Below are positions 7,811 to 14,930 of a stretch of DNA of 44,510 bases, piece after piece (the first letter of the stretch is position 1; each line of letters starts with the position of its first letter). The notes under the pieces were generated by a model, which saw only the letters and a list, made by a program, of their open reading frames with translations, did not search any database and was not told the origin of the DNA. Source of the DNA: Xanthomonas sp. GPE 39 (GTDB taxonomy: Bacteria > Pseudomonadota > Gammaproteobacteria > Xanthomonadales > Xanthomonadaceae); NCBI RefSeq assembly GCF_000963005.1, contig NZ_JZHZ01000007.1, positions 2,901,545 to 2,946,054 on the forward strand, read 5' to 3'. Made by a program: the position numbers and the translations under genes.

Positions 7811-8109
7811 CGTTCGTACTCCATCACCGGCAGGGGGTAGGCCCGCGCGATGCTTTCCATGTTGTAGCGGTATTCCAGGCGGCCGAGCGTGGTGGGCTTA
7901 GCCCCTGTCCGCTTCGCTGCTTGGGCAACTTCCCTCACGTCCCTGGCATGATCGAAGGCGAGGCCTGGCACCTTCGCCTTGATACCCCGAGGATTGCTCG
8001 ACTGTTCCCACTCTTGCAGCCATTGAGCAATGCGGCGGCTGTCGGGAACGTAGCCCGTTGCGTGCGTCATGAGGCGCATCAGTGCTTCATGCTCTAGCTG
8101 GCTGAACAT
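7807..8109 (-). CDS. Hypothetical protein downstream of virB6
   Basis: The protein has 100 residues and starts MFSQLEHEALMRLMTHATGY. It has no signal peptide or membrane segment. The stretch ALMRLM..A.....SRRIAQWLQEWE is vaguely like small cytoplasmic proteins found in plasmid and ICE regions (DUF7673-like), a weak resemblance only. It begins 6 bp after the virB6 stop and overlaps the next small gene by 4 bp, so it belongs to this operon. Function unknown. Confidence 0.6.
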   Translation of the reverse strand: MFSQLEHEALMRLMTHATGYVPDSRRIAQWLQEWEQSSNPRGIKAKVPGLAFDHARDVREVAQAAKRTGAKPTTLGRLEYRYNMESIARAYPLPVMEYER

Positions 8110-8115
8110 GTCTTG

Positions 8116-9201
8116 TTATCCCTTTTTCATAGTTCCGCCATCGGGCTTGCTCCAGGCTTGTTGCAACCGTTCCTTCAGGCCATCCCGATAGGCTGGATTC
8201 TTGGCAAAGACACTGCGACCCATCGCAAGGTGCTCAAGGCGGCTGGATGTGGTTTGGTGCCCGGTGCGCGGGTCAAGGCGGAGTGAGGTCGGATTGATGA
8301 TTCTTCCCGCCGTACTGGCCGGAGCCATAGCGCCTTGAGCCATGCAGCGCAGTGTCACGGCTGCGCTGCTGATGCCACCCGCGAGCTGGCCGGCGACGTT
8401 GTTTGCTTCGGCCAGGAGCCAGAACATAACCAACGTGAAGGTAATCAGCACCAGGGACGTGAACAGCGTGTTTTGATCGCTGTCCAGATCGACGCTGTTT
8501 ATCACCGCGTCGAAGCCTTTGAAGGCCAACCCCATGACGGCCGCCACCAGGGCGATGCGCAGGATGTAGGTCATCACCTGCCCGAACCAGCTATCGAAGA
8601 ACTTCGACGTGGCAGGCCATAGCAGCAGCGCAACGAACACCGGGCCGATGCCGAGCATGATCGTCAGGGCGGCTTTCGCCACAACGATCATGCCGCCGGC
8701 CGGCACGCCAATCAGGCCCGTTGCAACGGCGATGATGGTGGCATTGATGTATTCCCCGAACATCGTGCCCATCTCGGTTATGCCTCGATTGCCGGCCTTT
8801 TCCCAAAGGTCGGCAGCGATACCCCATCCCTTGCCGAGCGCCGCATCCACGACCGAGTAAACCGAGGTGGGATTTGACCCGGCACCCGTCCCGGCAAAGG
8901 CCGATGTAAAGCCGGTTTCCAGCGACTGGATGCTACCGACGACCCAATCCGAGTAGGTTGCAGCGTTCAGCGCCAGGGCACCGATGAACAGGTACTTGAC
9001 GCACGTTTTCATGAACGTGGAGAAGGGCAGTTCGACATACCCCCAACCGATGGCGTAGCCCATCAGCGTCAGGTGGATGGTGGCCCCGCCGATGAAAAAC
9101 AGGGTGAAGGTCGAAATGACCTCACCAACGGTTCCGGTGATGAACGGATTCAGCGCCGCATCGAGGTACTGGCCTATGAACTGAAAAATCATCGGGTCCA
9201 T
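8116..9201 (-). CDS. virB6: VirB6/TrbL-family type IV secretion inner-membrane protein
   Basis: The polytopic protein has 361 residues. Hydrophobic segments include STFTLFFIGGATIHLTLMGY, YLFIGALALNAATY, ATIIAVATGLIGVP, ALTIMLGIGPVFVALLLW, ILRIALVAAVMGLAF and LVLITFTLVMFWLLAE. The central P-V-F-x-A-L-L-L-W motif followed by SKFFDSWFGQVM is the conserved VirB6/TrbL core. VirB6 forms part of the inner-membrane channel that passes DNA or protein substrates to the periplasm. The gene directly follows eexN, as in several VirB operons. Only VirB5 and VirB6 of the conjugation machine are present here, so it cannot build a channel alone. Confidence 0.88.
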   Translation of the reverse strand: MDPMIFQFIGQYLDAALNPFITGTVGEVISTFTLFFIGGATIHLTLMGYAIGWGYVELPFSTFMKTCVKYLFIGALALNAATYSDWVVGSIQSLETGFTSAFAGTGAGSNPTSVYSVVDAALGKGWGIAADLWEKAGNRGITEMGTMFGEYINATIIAVATGLIGVPAGGMIVVAKAALTIMLGIGPVFVALLLWPATSKFFDSWFGQVMTYILRIALVAAVMGLAFKGFDAVINSVDLDSDQNTLFTSLVLITFTLVMFWLLAEANNVAGQLAGGISSAAVTLRCMAQGAMAPASTAGRIINPTSLRLDPRTGHQTTSSRLEHLAMGRSVFAKNPAYRDGLKERLQQAWSKPDGGTMKKG

Positions 9202-9202
9202 G

Positions 9203-9463
9203 TCATTCCCCCTTCTTATTGAGATCGACCGGCGGCAGCTTTAAGTAGCCACGCCGCGACAGGTCTTTTTCGTTCTGCGCCTGCTGCGCGTTGATGCAGT
9301 TGGGAGAGGCCGCCAGTTCGCCGGGGTTGCTCTTGCACTTGGCGATCATGTCCTTTCGTTCCGCGTCATGGGCCTTGTACCAATCGACGGTTTGAATTGG
9401 CGTGTTCTCGCCGCAGCCGGCCAGGACGGCCGCGACAACTAGGGAGAGGGCGAGCTTTTTCAT
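9203..9463 (-). CDS. eexN: EexN-family entry-exclusion lipoprotein
   Basis: The 86-residue protein MKKLALSLVVAAVLAGCGEN has a clear lipoprotein signal with lipobox LAGC (Cys 17). The short mature part has TVDWYKAHDAERKDMIAKCKSNPGEL and NCINAQQAQNE, the pattern of EexN lipoproteins placed between virB5 and virB6. Such proteins reduce uptake of a second copy of the same conjugative element. Its ATG overlaps the TGA of the gene before it, and it ends 1 bp before virB6. Confidence 0.82.
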   Translation of the reverse strand: MKKLALSLVVAAVLAGCGENTPIQTVDWYKAHDAERKDMIAKCKSNPGELAASPNCINAQQAQNEKDLSRRGYLKLPPVDLNKKGE

Positions 9464-9939
9464 TTGCGCACCTCGCGCGTTTCCGCGTCGATGACACGGC
9501 CGGAGCCTTGGCGGGCTTCGTGTTGCTGCGCCACGTCCAGAGCGTGGGCCAGCTCGGCCGCGTCGATAATGCGCAGCGCCGCGACCGTGCGCAGGGCGCT
9601 TTCTCGCGTACCGGCCCAATCGCCCGCGAAGCGTTCGCCGGACCGGCGCAGCATGAACATGCAACCGAGCAAGCAACCAAGGGAGAGGAACACCGCAGCA
9701 TAGGACGATATGTGGCTGTCCTGGCGCGGCAGCGTGATACCTGTCCAATCGACCAGGGCGAGTAGGAACGGCATGAATGCCAGGATACCGGCGACAAGAT
9801 CACCGTGCAGCATCGAGGGCGCACGTCGGCTGACATCGCGCATGAAACCCATCCGGTCGATGCACGACCAGAAGCGCCACATTGCCAGCAGGATGAAAAA
9901 GCAGAGCGCCACCAGGGGAATATGAAAATAGGAAATCAT
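9460..9939 (-). CDS. Inner-membrane protein of the T4SS gene group
   Basis: The protein has 159 residues from the ATG at 9939 (MISYFHIPLVALCFFILLAMW). Three hydrophobic stretches are visible: about residues 5-23, LVAGILAFMPFLLALV, and YAAVFLSLGCLLGCMFML. A soluble C-terminal tail follows (ESALRTVAALRIIDAAELAHALDVAQ). I do not recognise a named family. Lying between virB5 and eexN, it is probably a transfer-associated membrane protein. An upstream in-frame start would overlap virB5; the one chosen leaves a 13-bp gap. Confidence 0.7.
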   Translation of the reverse strand: MISYFHIPLVALCFFILLAMWRFWSCIDRMGFMRDVSRRAPSMLHGDLVAGILAFMPFLLALVDWTGITLPRQDSHISSYAAVFLSLGCLLGCMFMLRRSGERFAGDWAGTRESALRTVAALRIIDAAELAHALDVAQQHEARQGSGRVIDAETREVRK

Positions 9940-9952
9940 GGTCGCATCTCCC

Positions 9953-10672
9953 TTAGTTTGTGGCCTGGGGCTGAATCCAGCCGCGCCGTGCAGCCGCCTT
10001 GGCATTCAATTCGCGTCGCCGTTGTTCCTGCAAACGATCTTCGGCTGCCGCGACCATCTGATACATCTGGAGCTTGGTTTGCTCGTTCTGAATCATGGCC
10101 TGTTCGGCTGCGATACGGGCTTGCAGCTCGACAATCGCCTTGGGGTCGGGCGTATCGTTGATCTTCGCCATGAGCTGGTCGATTTGAGTTAGCCGCGACT
10201 TCGCCTTGTCGTAGGCATCCAGGGCAAAAGCCTTGTCCTGGGCACTCTTGACGGCCTGGGCTTCGCACGCCGTCCGCTGGTCTGCGACCTTGAAATGCGC
10301 GCAGGCATCGAAAGCCTTGTTGCCCTCATAGATCGACAGTGCCCGGCCGCTCAGGCCGGAATAGCCGCCCGACTTCACGGCGTCATAGACGCTCTGCCAG
10401 TCGCTCGGCAGGTACTCGCGCAACGCCGGGTTGTTCAGGATGTTGCCCAGGCCACGCGAACCGGTCAGCGACTCGTATTGCTGCTTCATCTGGTTGATTT
10501 GGCTGGTCATCTGGTCGTACTGCATCTTCCACTTGGCGATAGTTTCGACCTGGGCGGCGACCTGCTGCGCAATGGAAGCGCCATCGGTGACCGGAATCTG
10601 CGCGTATGTGGAATTGCTTAGGAAAACTGAGCAAGCGACGGTGACTACGACCAGGGGTTTGAGAGATTGCAT
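9953..10672 (-). CDS. virB5: VirB5-family type IV secretion protein
   Basis: The protein has 239 residues from the ATG at 10672, preceded by AGGAG. A cleavable signal peptide is visible (MQSLKPLVVVTVACSVFLSNSTYAQ). The mature part is helical and Gln-rich (AQQVAAQVETIAKWKMQYDQM, QINQMKQQYESLTGSRGLG) with two Cys (CAHF, TACEAQ), a layout typical of VirB5/TrbJ minor pilus subunits. It is the first gene of the leftward group virB5-membrane protein-eexN-virB6. A short CTCCTT/AAGGAG pairing just upstream could mask the ribosome binding site. Confidence 0.85.
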   Translation of the reverse strand: MQSLKPLVVVTVACSVFLSNSTYAQIPVTDGASIAQQVAAQVETIAKWKMQYDQMTSQINQMKQQYESLTGSRGLGNILNNPALREYLPSDWQSVYDAVKSGGYSGLSGRALSIYEGNKAFDACAHFKVADQRTACEAQAVKSAQDKAFALDAYDKAKSRLTQIDQLMAKINDTPDPKAIVELQARIAAEQAMIQNEQTKLQMYQMVAAAEDRLQEQRRRELNAKAAARRGWIQPQATN

Positions 10673-10679
10673 GTTTGCC

Positions 10680-11023
10680 ACTCCTTTTCGGTGAGAAGGA
10701 GGGGACGCTGGCCGTCTTTCCGACCTGTCCACCGGCTCTTTCGAGCTACTGTTCCCGGCAGTCAGCCCCGCATTACTTGGGGCGGCACCCTGCCCACGTT
10801 GCACGGGCTTCGGGCTAATCACAACGGTCTTTCCGCGTCGTCAGGGCCGTCTTTTCCGGTTCCCACGGTCACGCCACTTTCGGCGGGTCAGATCGGCATC
10901 TCGATGCCTTCCCCGATCATCAGGCCCTTCTTTTCAGGCCGGCAGCCCAGTACGCCGAAGCGCTCTTGGGGCAAACAAGCGTCCCCCTTGGGGGATACAG
11001 TGACCGGGTACAACCCGGCCGAT
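10680..11023. other. Intergenic stretch upstream of virB5
   Basis: No gene could be supported. It should hold the promoter of the virB5 group. A 14-bp palindrome TCCCCCTTGGGGGA lies at 10982-10995, about 30 bp past the stop of the gene at 11024-11308, and may act as its terminator, although no T-run follows. Confidence 0.45.
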
Positions 11024-11308
11024 TTACCAATCGGTTCGATCAATACTGAATTCTCCGCTCAAATACGGAATATTCGCAAGCTCCTCCAAGACTTGATCCA
11101 CGGTTCTGAACCAAAGTTGACGTCCGTGGCCATCAACAACGCGGCGGAGATCTCCGGCATTCTCCACGCTCAATGCGTATCCGTGCCACCGATTCGCTTT
11201 TAGGATCACGCGCACGAACCCCGTTCGCTCCAAGCTGTCGCAGTAAGCATCCAGGTCTCCATAGCGCAAGATCGCAATCGGGCAGCGGCTCTGCGGTCGA
11301 GAAGTCAT
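11024..11308 (-). CDS. Small hypothetical plasmid-type protein
   Basis: The protein has 94 residues and starts MTSRPQSRCPIAILRYGDLDAY; it contains LWFRTVDQVLEELANIPYLSGEFSID. No membrane segment or catalytic motif is seen and I do not recognise it with confidence. It overlaps the stop of the HTH gene by 4 bp (ATGA), so it is translated with that gene and may act in the same replication or maintenance function. Confidence 0.6.
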   Translation of the reverse strand: MTSRPQSRCPIAILRYGDLDAYCDSLERTGFVRVILKANRWHGYALSVENAGDLRRVVDGHGRQLWFRTVDQVLEELANIPYLSGEFSIDRTDW

Positions 11309-12156
11309 TTGACGGTGGCCCCCTTTCTGCCAAGCATGGTCTGGATGTGCTCCAGGTGGTGACGAATGACCTCGGGAGAAGCTGTCTGAACTGGTTTCTC
11401 AGCTGGTGTGCTCTGAATGCGCAATCTCTTTTCCTTCGCGGCAAGGCCGGCCGATGGTGTGAAACGTCCTTGACGAAAGCGATCCGAAATCGCGCGAAAC
11501 CAGCGTTCCGGGCTGGTCTTGATGCTCTGCGTTGCCATCACTCCTGTAAGTTCGTCCAGGAGCATCTGTGCATCGTTGACATCGAGGCCACTCACCATAG
11601 GTGCGATGGCACCGCGCTCCCGCTCATTCAGGCGTGGAGGCCACACCAATGCGCCGCAGGCGCCTTTCTCCACCTCGCCTGGTACAGGCGAAGGGGGCGG
11701 CGTGTGGACAACCTTCGCCAGTAGTTGTAGTGACGATTCTTTAATGGTTCTCGTTGGTGGTTCATGGGGTGACACAGTTCTGTCGTCCTGGGACGTCTGC
11801 TGTGTCACCGGGGGAGTAACGGCGGTGTCGCCCCCCAGTGCCAATCTGTCGGAGGGGGTGGGAGACGGGGGTGACAAATTGACGGGGGGAGATTCGAGGC
11901 ACAGGTAGTAAGCATTCGAGGATTGCCCTCCATCGCCTCGAAATCTGCGCTCGATATGCAGGAAGCCACGTTCTTCCAGCTCTTTCAAAACGCGCTGCAC
12001 CGTTCGCTCAGACGCACAGCACTTTTCGGCGATGAGCCGCACGCGCGGCCAGCACTTCCCGACCTCATCGGCCGAATCAGCCAAGGCCATCAGGATCAGC
12101 TTTGAATTGGGTGGCAGCCGCTGCTCCCACGCCCAGTTCATCGCTTTGATGCTCAT
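11305..12156 (-). CDS. Winged-helix (HTH_36-type) plasmid/island protein, possible replication initiator
   Basis: The protein has 283 residues. The N-terminal 100 residues form a winged helix: NSKLILMALADSADEVGKCWPRVRLIAEKCCASERTVQRVLKELEERGFLHIERR. This is the HTH_36 layout of many plasmid Rep and island regulatory proteins. A Pro/Ser/Thr-rich linker follows, then a helical C-terminal part (ANDAQ-like QMLLDELTGVMATQSIKTSPERWFRAISDRFRQGRF). It is coupled by 4-bp overlaps to the excisionase-like gene before it and to the small gene after it. It could start replication of an excised form or only regulate; the sequence does not decide. Confidence 0.7.
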   Translation of the reverse strand: MSIKAMNWAWEQRLPPNSKLILMALADSADEVGKCWPRVRLIAEKCCASERTVQRVLKELEERGFLHIERRFRGDGGQSSNAYYLCLESPPVNLSPPSPTPSDRLALGGDTAVTPPVTQQTSQDDRTVSPHEPPTRTIKESSLQLLAKVVHTPPPSPVPGEVEKGACGALVWPPRLNERERGAIAPMVSGLDVNDAQMLLDELTGVMATQSIKTSPERWFRAISDRFRQGRFTPSAGLAAKEKRLRIQSTPAEKPVQTASPEVIRHHLEHIQTMLGRKGATVK

Positions 12157-12392
12157 CGCGCCAGCGCTCCTTGCGCACTGCTATCGAGTGCGAGCGCGTC
12201 CTTCACTTGAAGGGTGCGGAAGTACACGCGCCGGCCAACCCGCAGCATTGTGGGCTTGAGCTTGCGGGCGACATCATTATTCGAGTACAGCGCAACCCGG
12301 ATACCGTCTGGCGAGCGACCGAGCAACCCCGCCACGTCGCCAAGACTCATGAGTGGGCCATACCGCTGAAGTAGATATTCTTCCGTTGTCAT
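12153..12392 (-). CDS. Excisionase/AlpA-like small DNA-binding protein
   Basis: The protein has 79 residues from the ATG at 12392 (MTTEEYLLQRYGPLMSLGDVAGLLGRSPDGIRVAL); an ATG at 12404 adds four. The segment MSLGDVAGLLGRSPDGIRVALYSN is a MerR/Xis-type winged-helix start, and VGRRVYFRTLQVKDAL is the usual strand and final helix. Such proteins in islands act as recombination directionality factors or as activators of integrase. It is the first gene after the AT-rich control region, next to the integrase gene, and overlaps the HTH gene by 4 bp. Confidence 0.7.
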   Translation of the reverse strand: MTTEEYLLQRYGPLMSLGDVAGLLGRSPDGIRVALYSNNDVARKLKPTMLRVGRRVYFRTLQVKDALALDSSAQGALAR

Positions 12393-12404
12393 CAATACAT
12401 CCAC

Positions 12405-12630
12405 CGAAATAATGAGTCGATGTGCGTATTTTTTGACTGATATGGCTATTGGTCAAATCTAAGAAATTGATTTTTAAAGCCAAATCTAGCTATTTCGCCA
12501 TACCAAAATGCGTCATCCTCGATTACCAAAATATGGCATCTTGGCGTCGAACATTTCGCGGATAGAAAAATATCCTTTCAAATCAAATAATTGTATAGAC
12601 TATAAAAATAAGAAAATCCATTGAAATAAT
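12405..12630. promoter_or_regulatory. AT-rich control region with 17-bp direct repeats
   Basis: This non-coding stretch is clearly more AT-rich than its surroundings. Two direct repeats, TACCAAAATGCGTCATC (12501-12517) and TACCAAAATATGGCATC (12524-12540), agree at 14 of 17 positions and are spaced 23 bp start to start, about two helical turns. It lies upstream of the excisionase-like gene, so it should contain that promoter. The repeats may be regulator, excisionase or iteron-like initiator sites. Confidence 0.5.
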
Positions 12631-13725
12631 TCATGGATTTCCTGTCTTTTTCGCGACCTGATCGAGCTTGCCCACCAAGTCCTCCGCGCGCAGGTGAGTG
12701 TATCGCTTGAGCATCTGCATCGACTTGTGGCCGCTGATGGCCGCGACCTCCTGGTCGGACAAGCCTGCTTCCACAAAGCGGCTTACGGCTTCGTGACGCA
12801 GATCGTGAAAGCGGAAGTCCGGCAAGCCGGCATCCTTCTTGATGCGCATCCAGATCGGATTGAACTGATAAGCCCGGCGCTTGTTGTCACGTCCGGGCTC
12901 ACCGAAAAAGATCAGGTCGGTATCAATTGGGCGCACCGGGTTGTTCAGCGCCTCTCGAAACAGCCGGGTTGCCTCGACCGTCAGAGGAACGGTACGCGAC
13001 ATCGTGTTCTTCGTTTCCTGGAGGCGTGCCACGCGCCGGTCAAGATCGACCTGGCTTCGGCGCAAGCCCGTAATCTCCGAAGAACGCATTCCTGTTTCGA
13101 GCGCGATGCGCACGATCCAGCCGAGCATCGGGTTCGAGTGAGCATCGACCGCGACCATCAAGCGGATTTCTTCCTCTCGAGTGAGCCGTCGATCCCGTCC
13201 TGGGCTAGGCGCTGGACGACGAATGCTTTGCACGGGGTTGTAGGTCAGGCCGATGCCCCATTCCTTGATCGCTACGTTGAACAGGTGGCCGAGCAATGCG
13301 AGATCGAGACGGACCGTGTTGGGCGAACGGGGCTTGGGGGCGGGCTTGCCCTTGGCGTCTTTGCGATCCAGGCCAGCGAGCCGGTCGTCGCGGTACTTGG
13401 CGATCAGTTCCGGCGTCAGTGCGGCCAACGAATACCTGCCCAGATTCTGCATCAATGGCTTCGCGTGTCTCGCGTCGCTGTCGGCCGATGCCTGGCGCTT
13501 GGTTGGGGAAACTTCGGAAAGATAGCGCTTGAGTGCGTCCTCGATGGTCATGCGTTCGGACGGCGCACGCTGGATATAAATGCCGCGCACCATTTCGTCT
13601 TCGGTGCGCCGCGCCCAATCCTCGGCGTCGCGTTTGGTGCGGAAGGTCTTGGCTGTGGCCGGCCATCCCGTCTTGCGGATGAGCGCCTTCCATGTGCCTG
13701 AGGGTGTCTTGACGATGGTCGCCAT
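12631..13725 (-). CDS. Tyrosine integrase of the island
   Basis: The phage-type integrase has 364 residues from the ATG at 13725 (MATIVKTPSGTWKALIRK), with GGAG about 7 bp upstream. It has an N-terminal AP2-like arm-binding region, a SAM-like core-binding domain (about 60-160) and a catalytic domain. Active-site residues are visible: Arg in LETGMRSSEITGL, His and Arg in HDLRHEAVSRF, His in ISGHKSMQM and Tyr in KRYTHL. It starts about 75 bp from the 3' end of the island-borne tRNA and points away from it, the usual integrase-tRNA layout. It probably made the insertion that split the host tRNA, recombining at the anticodon-loop core GGATTATGAGT. Confidence 0.92.
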   Translation of the reverse strand: MATIVKTPSGTWKALIRKTGWPATAKTFRTKRDAEDWARRTEDEMVRGIYIQRAPSERMTIEDALKRYLSEVSPTKRQASADSDARHAKPLMQNLGRYSLAALTPELIAKYRDDRLAGLDRKDAKGKPAPKPRSPNTVRLDLALLGHLFNVAIKEWGIGLTYNPVQSIRRPAPSPGRDRRLTREEEIRLMVAVDAHSNPMLGWIVRIALETGMRSSEITGLRRSQVDLDRRVARLQETKNTMSRTVPLTVEATRLFREALNNPVRPIDTDLIFFGEPGRDNKRRAYQFNPIWMRIKKDAGLPDFRFHDLRHEAVSRFVEAGLSDQEVAAISGHKSMQMLKRYTHLRAEDLVGKLDQVAKKTGNP

Positions 13726-13799
13726 TCGGTTACTCCAGAACAGTGCGCATGTAACACCACTGTACCGAAACTGTACCGACGCGCGAGCGCAAGCAAAGG

Positions 13800-13876
<77 letters not shown>

Positions 13877-13950
13877 TTTTTGCTTTTTTGATGAGACGGA
13901 AGGGTAACCGTCCCACTCAATTCAGCCTCGCCGATCCGGCCTCGATCAGT

Positions 13951-13991
13951 GGATTATGAGTCCTCTGCTCTAACCGTTGAGCTATAGGCCC
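13951..13991 (-). pseudogene. 5' half of the split host tRNA gene (CAU anticodon)
   Basis: On the minus strand this is the acceptor strand GGGCCTA, D-arm GCTC-AACGGTTA-GAGC, anticodon-stem strand GAGGA, loop CTCATAA and TCC. After that the sequence departs from a tRNA: no T-arm and no acceptor 3' strand. Its missing part is at 2817-2862; joined, they give a flawless 76-nt tRNA. The host tRNA promoter should lie to its right, so a transcript would pass through this half before reaching the intact tRNA at 13800-13876. Confidence 0.85.
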
Positions 13992-14930
13992 GGAAACGTC
14001 CGGAACGTGCGGGCGATGTGTGGGCCGCCGACCTGGCGCCTCTGGCATGCAAGCAAACGAGGGCACCGAAGCAGGCGTGAGTTTAACGTCCGCGACTAGG
14101 CGCTGTCTGCACGCGCTTCAAACACCAACAACAAAGTGACCGTGCACACCGCCGGATGCGTGCGCCCATATGCAAGCTGTGCCTCGACCAATCGAGCGCC
14201 GCAAGGCGCGACGAGACGTGCGCGTCGCCAGGCAATGCACGCACAACACCGCGAACGGATCGCGGTGCTGAGCAGTGGCAGTGGCAGTGGCAAAAGCGTG
14301 TTGCATCACTTCGTCCCAGAGGTGCGCAACATCGCTCATCGCAATCAACTCATTGGGCGTGGAAAAGCTCTCAAGCAAGTCTGCGCACATGCTGATCGCG
14401 GCCACATGATCCGCCACCATCCCATCGGCAACGCAGGCCCGGATCATGGCGCGCATGCACAGAAAATGGACGACACCCATGCAAGGCATTACGTACGCAA
14501 GCCCCTGAATAATGGGATATAAATCACATAATGGCGCAACGACACGTTGGCTCGCGCCGAACTTACGCCAAGGCATTCGGCGGCGCAAAAAGGGCAGGCA
14601 ACACCAGCTCCCAGAGCATGCGCACGGGGAGGCGACACCGCCGAAACGCCGACCGCACCAGCGGTAGCCGGGATTTTGCTGCACTGCAAAATGCGCGATG
14701 GGTCATGACAGCGCAGGATGTGCGACCTTTTGAATCAGTCCAACCGTCGTGGCGCTGTCTCCCCCCGACCACCACGCCACCCAGTCCAACACCGCCGTCG
14801 CGCCTGATCTGCAGGCCACGCGCTTGGCGTCGGACGCGCTGGCCCTACCTGCACTGACAGCCGTGCCTGCCCGGCTGTATCTGCGTGCCCGTCGCCGGGC
14901 CGTCTTCTTGCCAGTTCCCGGAGTCGCTGT
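13992..14930. other. Gene-poor interval between the tRNA locus and the sugar transporter
   Basis: There is no convincing conserved gene. One minus-strand frame (14118-14684) could code for 188 residues with a Cys-rich start and a helical middle (AAISMCADLLESFSTPNELIAMSD), but no family is recognised and it ends in low-complexity Arg-rich sequence. A short run of AGTGGC repeats lies at about 14274-14292. The promoters of the split tRNA (leftward) and of the transporter gene (rightward) should be here; no clear -35/-10 pair was identified. Confidence 0.5.
14118..14684 (-). CDS. Doubtful hypothetical protein
   Basis: The open frame has 188 residues. The part from about residue 60 to 140 (PLCDLYPIIQGLAYVMPCMGVVHFLCMRAMIRAC, then ADLLESFSTPNELIAMSDVAHLWDEVMQHAF) looks more protein-like than its ends and may be a gene remnant. 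There is no domain, no obvious ribosome binding site and no neighbour that explains it. It could equally be a chance frame in GC-rich DNA. Confidence 0.25.
   Translation of the reverse strand: MQQNPGYRWCGRRFGGVASPCACSGSWCCLPFLRRRMPWRKFGASQRVVAPLCDLYPIIQGLAYVMPCMGVVHFLCMRAMIRACVADGMVADHVAAISMCADLLESFSTPNELIAMSDVAHLWDEVMQHAFATATATAQHRDPFAVLCVHCLATRTSRRALRRSIGRGTACIWAHASGGVHGHFVVGV

Noticed and set aside
10667-11203. Plus-strand frame of 178 codons upstream of virB5
   Set aside because: No domain, low-complexity composition, and it overlaps the control region and the small gene on the other strand.
13951-13991. A second complete tRNA
   Set aside because: The sequence leaves the tRNA pattern right after the anticodon stem; no T-arm or 3' acceptor strand is found within the next 75 bp.
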